This document shows, piece after piece, positions 63,689 to 64,000 of a stretch of DNA of 64,000 nucleotides; the first letter of the stretch is position 1, and the number at the start of each line of letters is the position of its first letter. The stretch is from Brumicola pallidula DSM 14239 = ACAM 615. Lineage in GTDB: Bacteria; Pseudomonadota; Gammaproteobacteria; Enterobacterales; Alteromonadaceae. A model generated the notes under the pieces. The model was not told the origin of the DNA. It searched no databases and worked only from the letters and a program-made list of their open reading frames with translations. Position numbers and translations under genes: made by a program. Location of the stretch: positions 425,884 through 489,883 of the forward strand of contig NZ_KE386815.1 of assembly GCF_000428905.1 (NCBI RefSeq). The letters are read 5' to 3'.

Positions 63689-64000
63689 CTAGTAATTAGA
63701 AGCAAGAACACCTGTTTTCACTTCGCCTACGGGATATAACCCTATTTCGTCGAACCAGCAGTTTGGCATGGCATAACTTGCAAGAGGACTGGCGCTATTG
63801 CGCCATGAACTCAAGTCAATAAACTTAAAAGGAGGCTCATACTTAAGTTGTTTTAGTCGGCGATGTAGCTTTGTTGCCTTCTTCCACAAGTTAAGTTGTA
63901 CGCTTCGCAGTCTTCGTCTTATCCATGTTGCTAATCTTTTCAATATAGTGCTTATATTCGCTATTTTGAAGTAGTTAGTAAATCCCCTAAGCACTGGGTT
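63689..64000 (-). CDS. Group II intron reverse transcriptase/maturase, C-terminal part
   Basis: About 103 residues, reading open to the window edge: NPVLRGFTNYFKIANISTILKRLATWIRRRLRSVQLNLW... then SPLASYAMPNCWFDEIGLYPV before the stop at 63689. This is the maturase (X) domain pattern (RGWxNYF; WIRRRLR; LPNxWFxxxGL). No HNH endonuclease domain follows, so this would be an En-minus intron protein. The stop lies 17 bases before domain V, as expected for an ORF in domain IV. The RT domain lies outside the window. Confidence 0.9.
   Translation of the reverse strand, partial: NPVLRGFTNYFKIANISTILKRLATWIRRRLRSVQLNLWKKATKLHRRLKQLKYEPPFKFIDLSSWRNSASPLASYAMPNCWFDEIGLYPVGEVKTGVLASNY

Larger units (their letters stand above)
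63604..64000 (-). mobile_element. Group II intron, 3' end (continues past window edge)
   Basis: Three elements lie in the right order on the minus strand: the C-terminus of a maturase, then a domain V hairpin, then a domain VI hairpin, ending near GCTCGAT at about 63604. The 5' end and most of the element lie beyond 64000. The 3' boundary is estimated from the usual intron end (AY). The insertion is downstream of the S9 peptidase gene. Confidence 0.88.

Noticed and set aside
1..64000. CRISPR array
   Set aside because: The only regular arrays are short-unit tandem repeats (11, 12 and 15 bases) without unique spacers, and no cas genes are present.

Overview
The window looks like chromosomal DNA of a marine gammaproteobacterium in the Alteromonadales (Glaciecola/Paraglaciecola/Alteromonas-like). 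The base composition is AT-leaning. Support for this placement comes from the TonB2-type ExbB/ExbD/TonB/TPR cluster with a DUF3450 protein, large TonB-dependent receptors, a sodium-pumping oxaloacetate decarboxylase, the recX-alaS-csrA-tRNA(Ser)-tRNA(Arg) order, and a psp/sap block. The assignment is an inference from gene content and protein resemblance; no database was searched.

Layout. 1-3333: the 5' part of gshA (minus), then a plus-strand trio: stand-alone HPt protein, RluA-type pseudouridine synthase, panE. 3415-11174: translation block on the minus strand (lysS, prfB with its programmed +1 frameshift, an FMN reductase, argS, prfC, rimI, holD). 11312-15465: tRNA-Trp and a thiamine salvage operon (TPP riboswitch, TonB receptor, YkoF-like protein, PnuT-like transporter, ThiK-like kinase). 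15634-18349: thioesterase divergent from tmcA. 18465-23423: TonB2 energy-coupling operon. 24228-26665: ComFB-like protein, 4.5S RNA, leucine dehydrogenase, a 15-bp tandem repeat array and an Lrp-type regulator. 26683-31117: aromatic amino acid catabolism (maiA, FAH, tyrR, phhA) with two TyrR-box-like sites. 31334-39548: pspCBA with a sigma-54 promoter, divergent from a tightly coupled pspF-sapABCDF run. 39718-46063: an unusual chaperone/usher-like surface-structure cluster (two DUF4402 subunits, a PapD-like chaperone, a lipoprotein with a SPOR-like tail, a 973-residue usher-like protein). 46248-49465: oadGAB. 49824-54154: two tRNA-Arg, tRNA-Ser, csrA, alaS, recX. 54192-63548: FemAB/GNAT-like protein, M13 peptidase, a 1062-residue TonB receptor and an S9 peptidase. 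63604-64000: the 3' end of a group II intron with the C-terminus of its maturase.

How it fits together. TonB receptors (13127-15316 and 58304-61492) would draw energy from a TonB complex such as the one at 19734-21278. Thiamine imported through the riboswitch-controlled receptor would cross the inner membrane via PnuT and be trapped by the kinase. Peptides released by the M13 and S9 peptidases are plausible nutrients for the large receptor. Phenylalanine feeds PhhA and eventually FAH/MaiA under TyrR. The most interesting less-described element is the surface-structure cluster at 39.7-46.1 kb, where both the lipoprotein and the usher-like protein end in SPOR-like segments. The 15-bp repeat array between leucine dehydrogenase and the Lrp regulator is the most striking non-coding feature.
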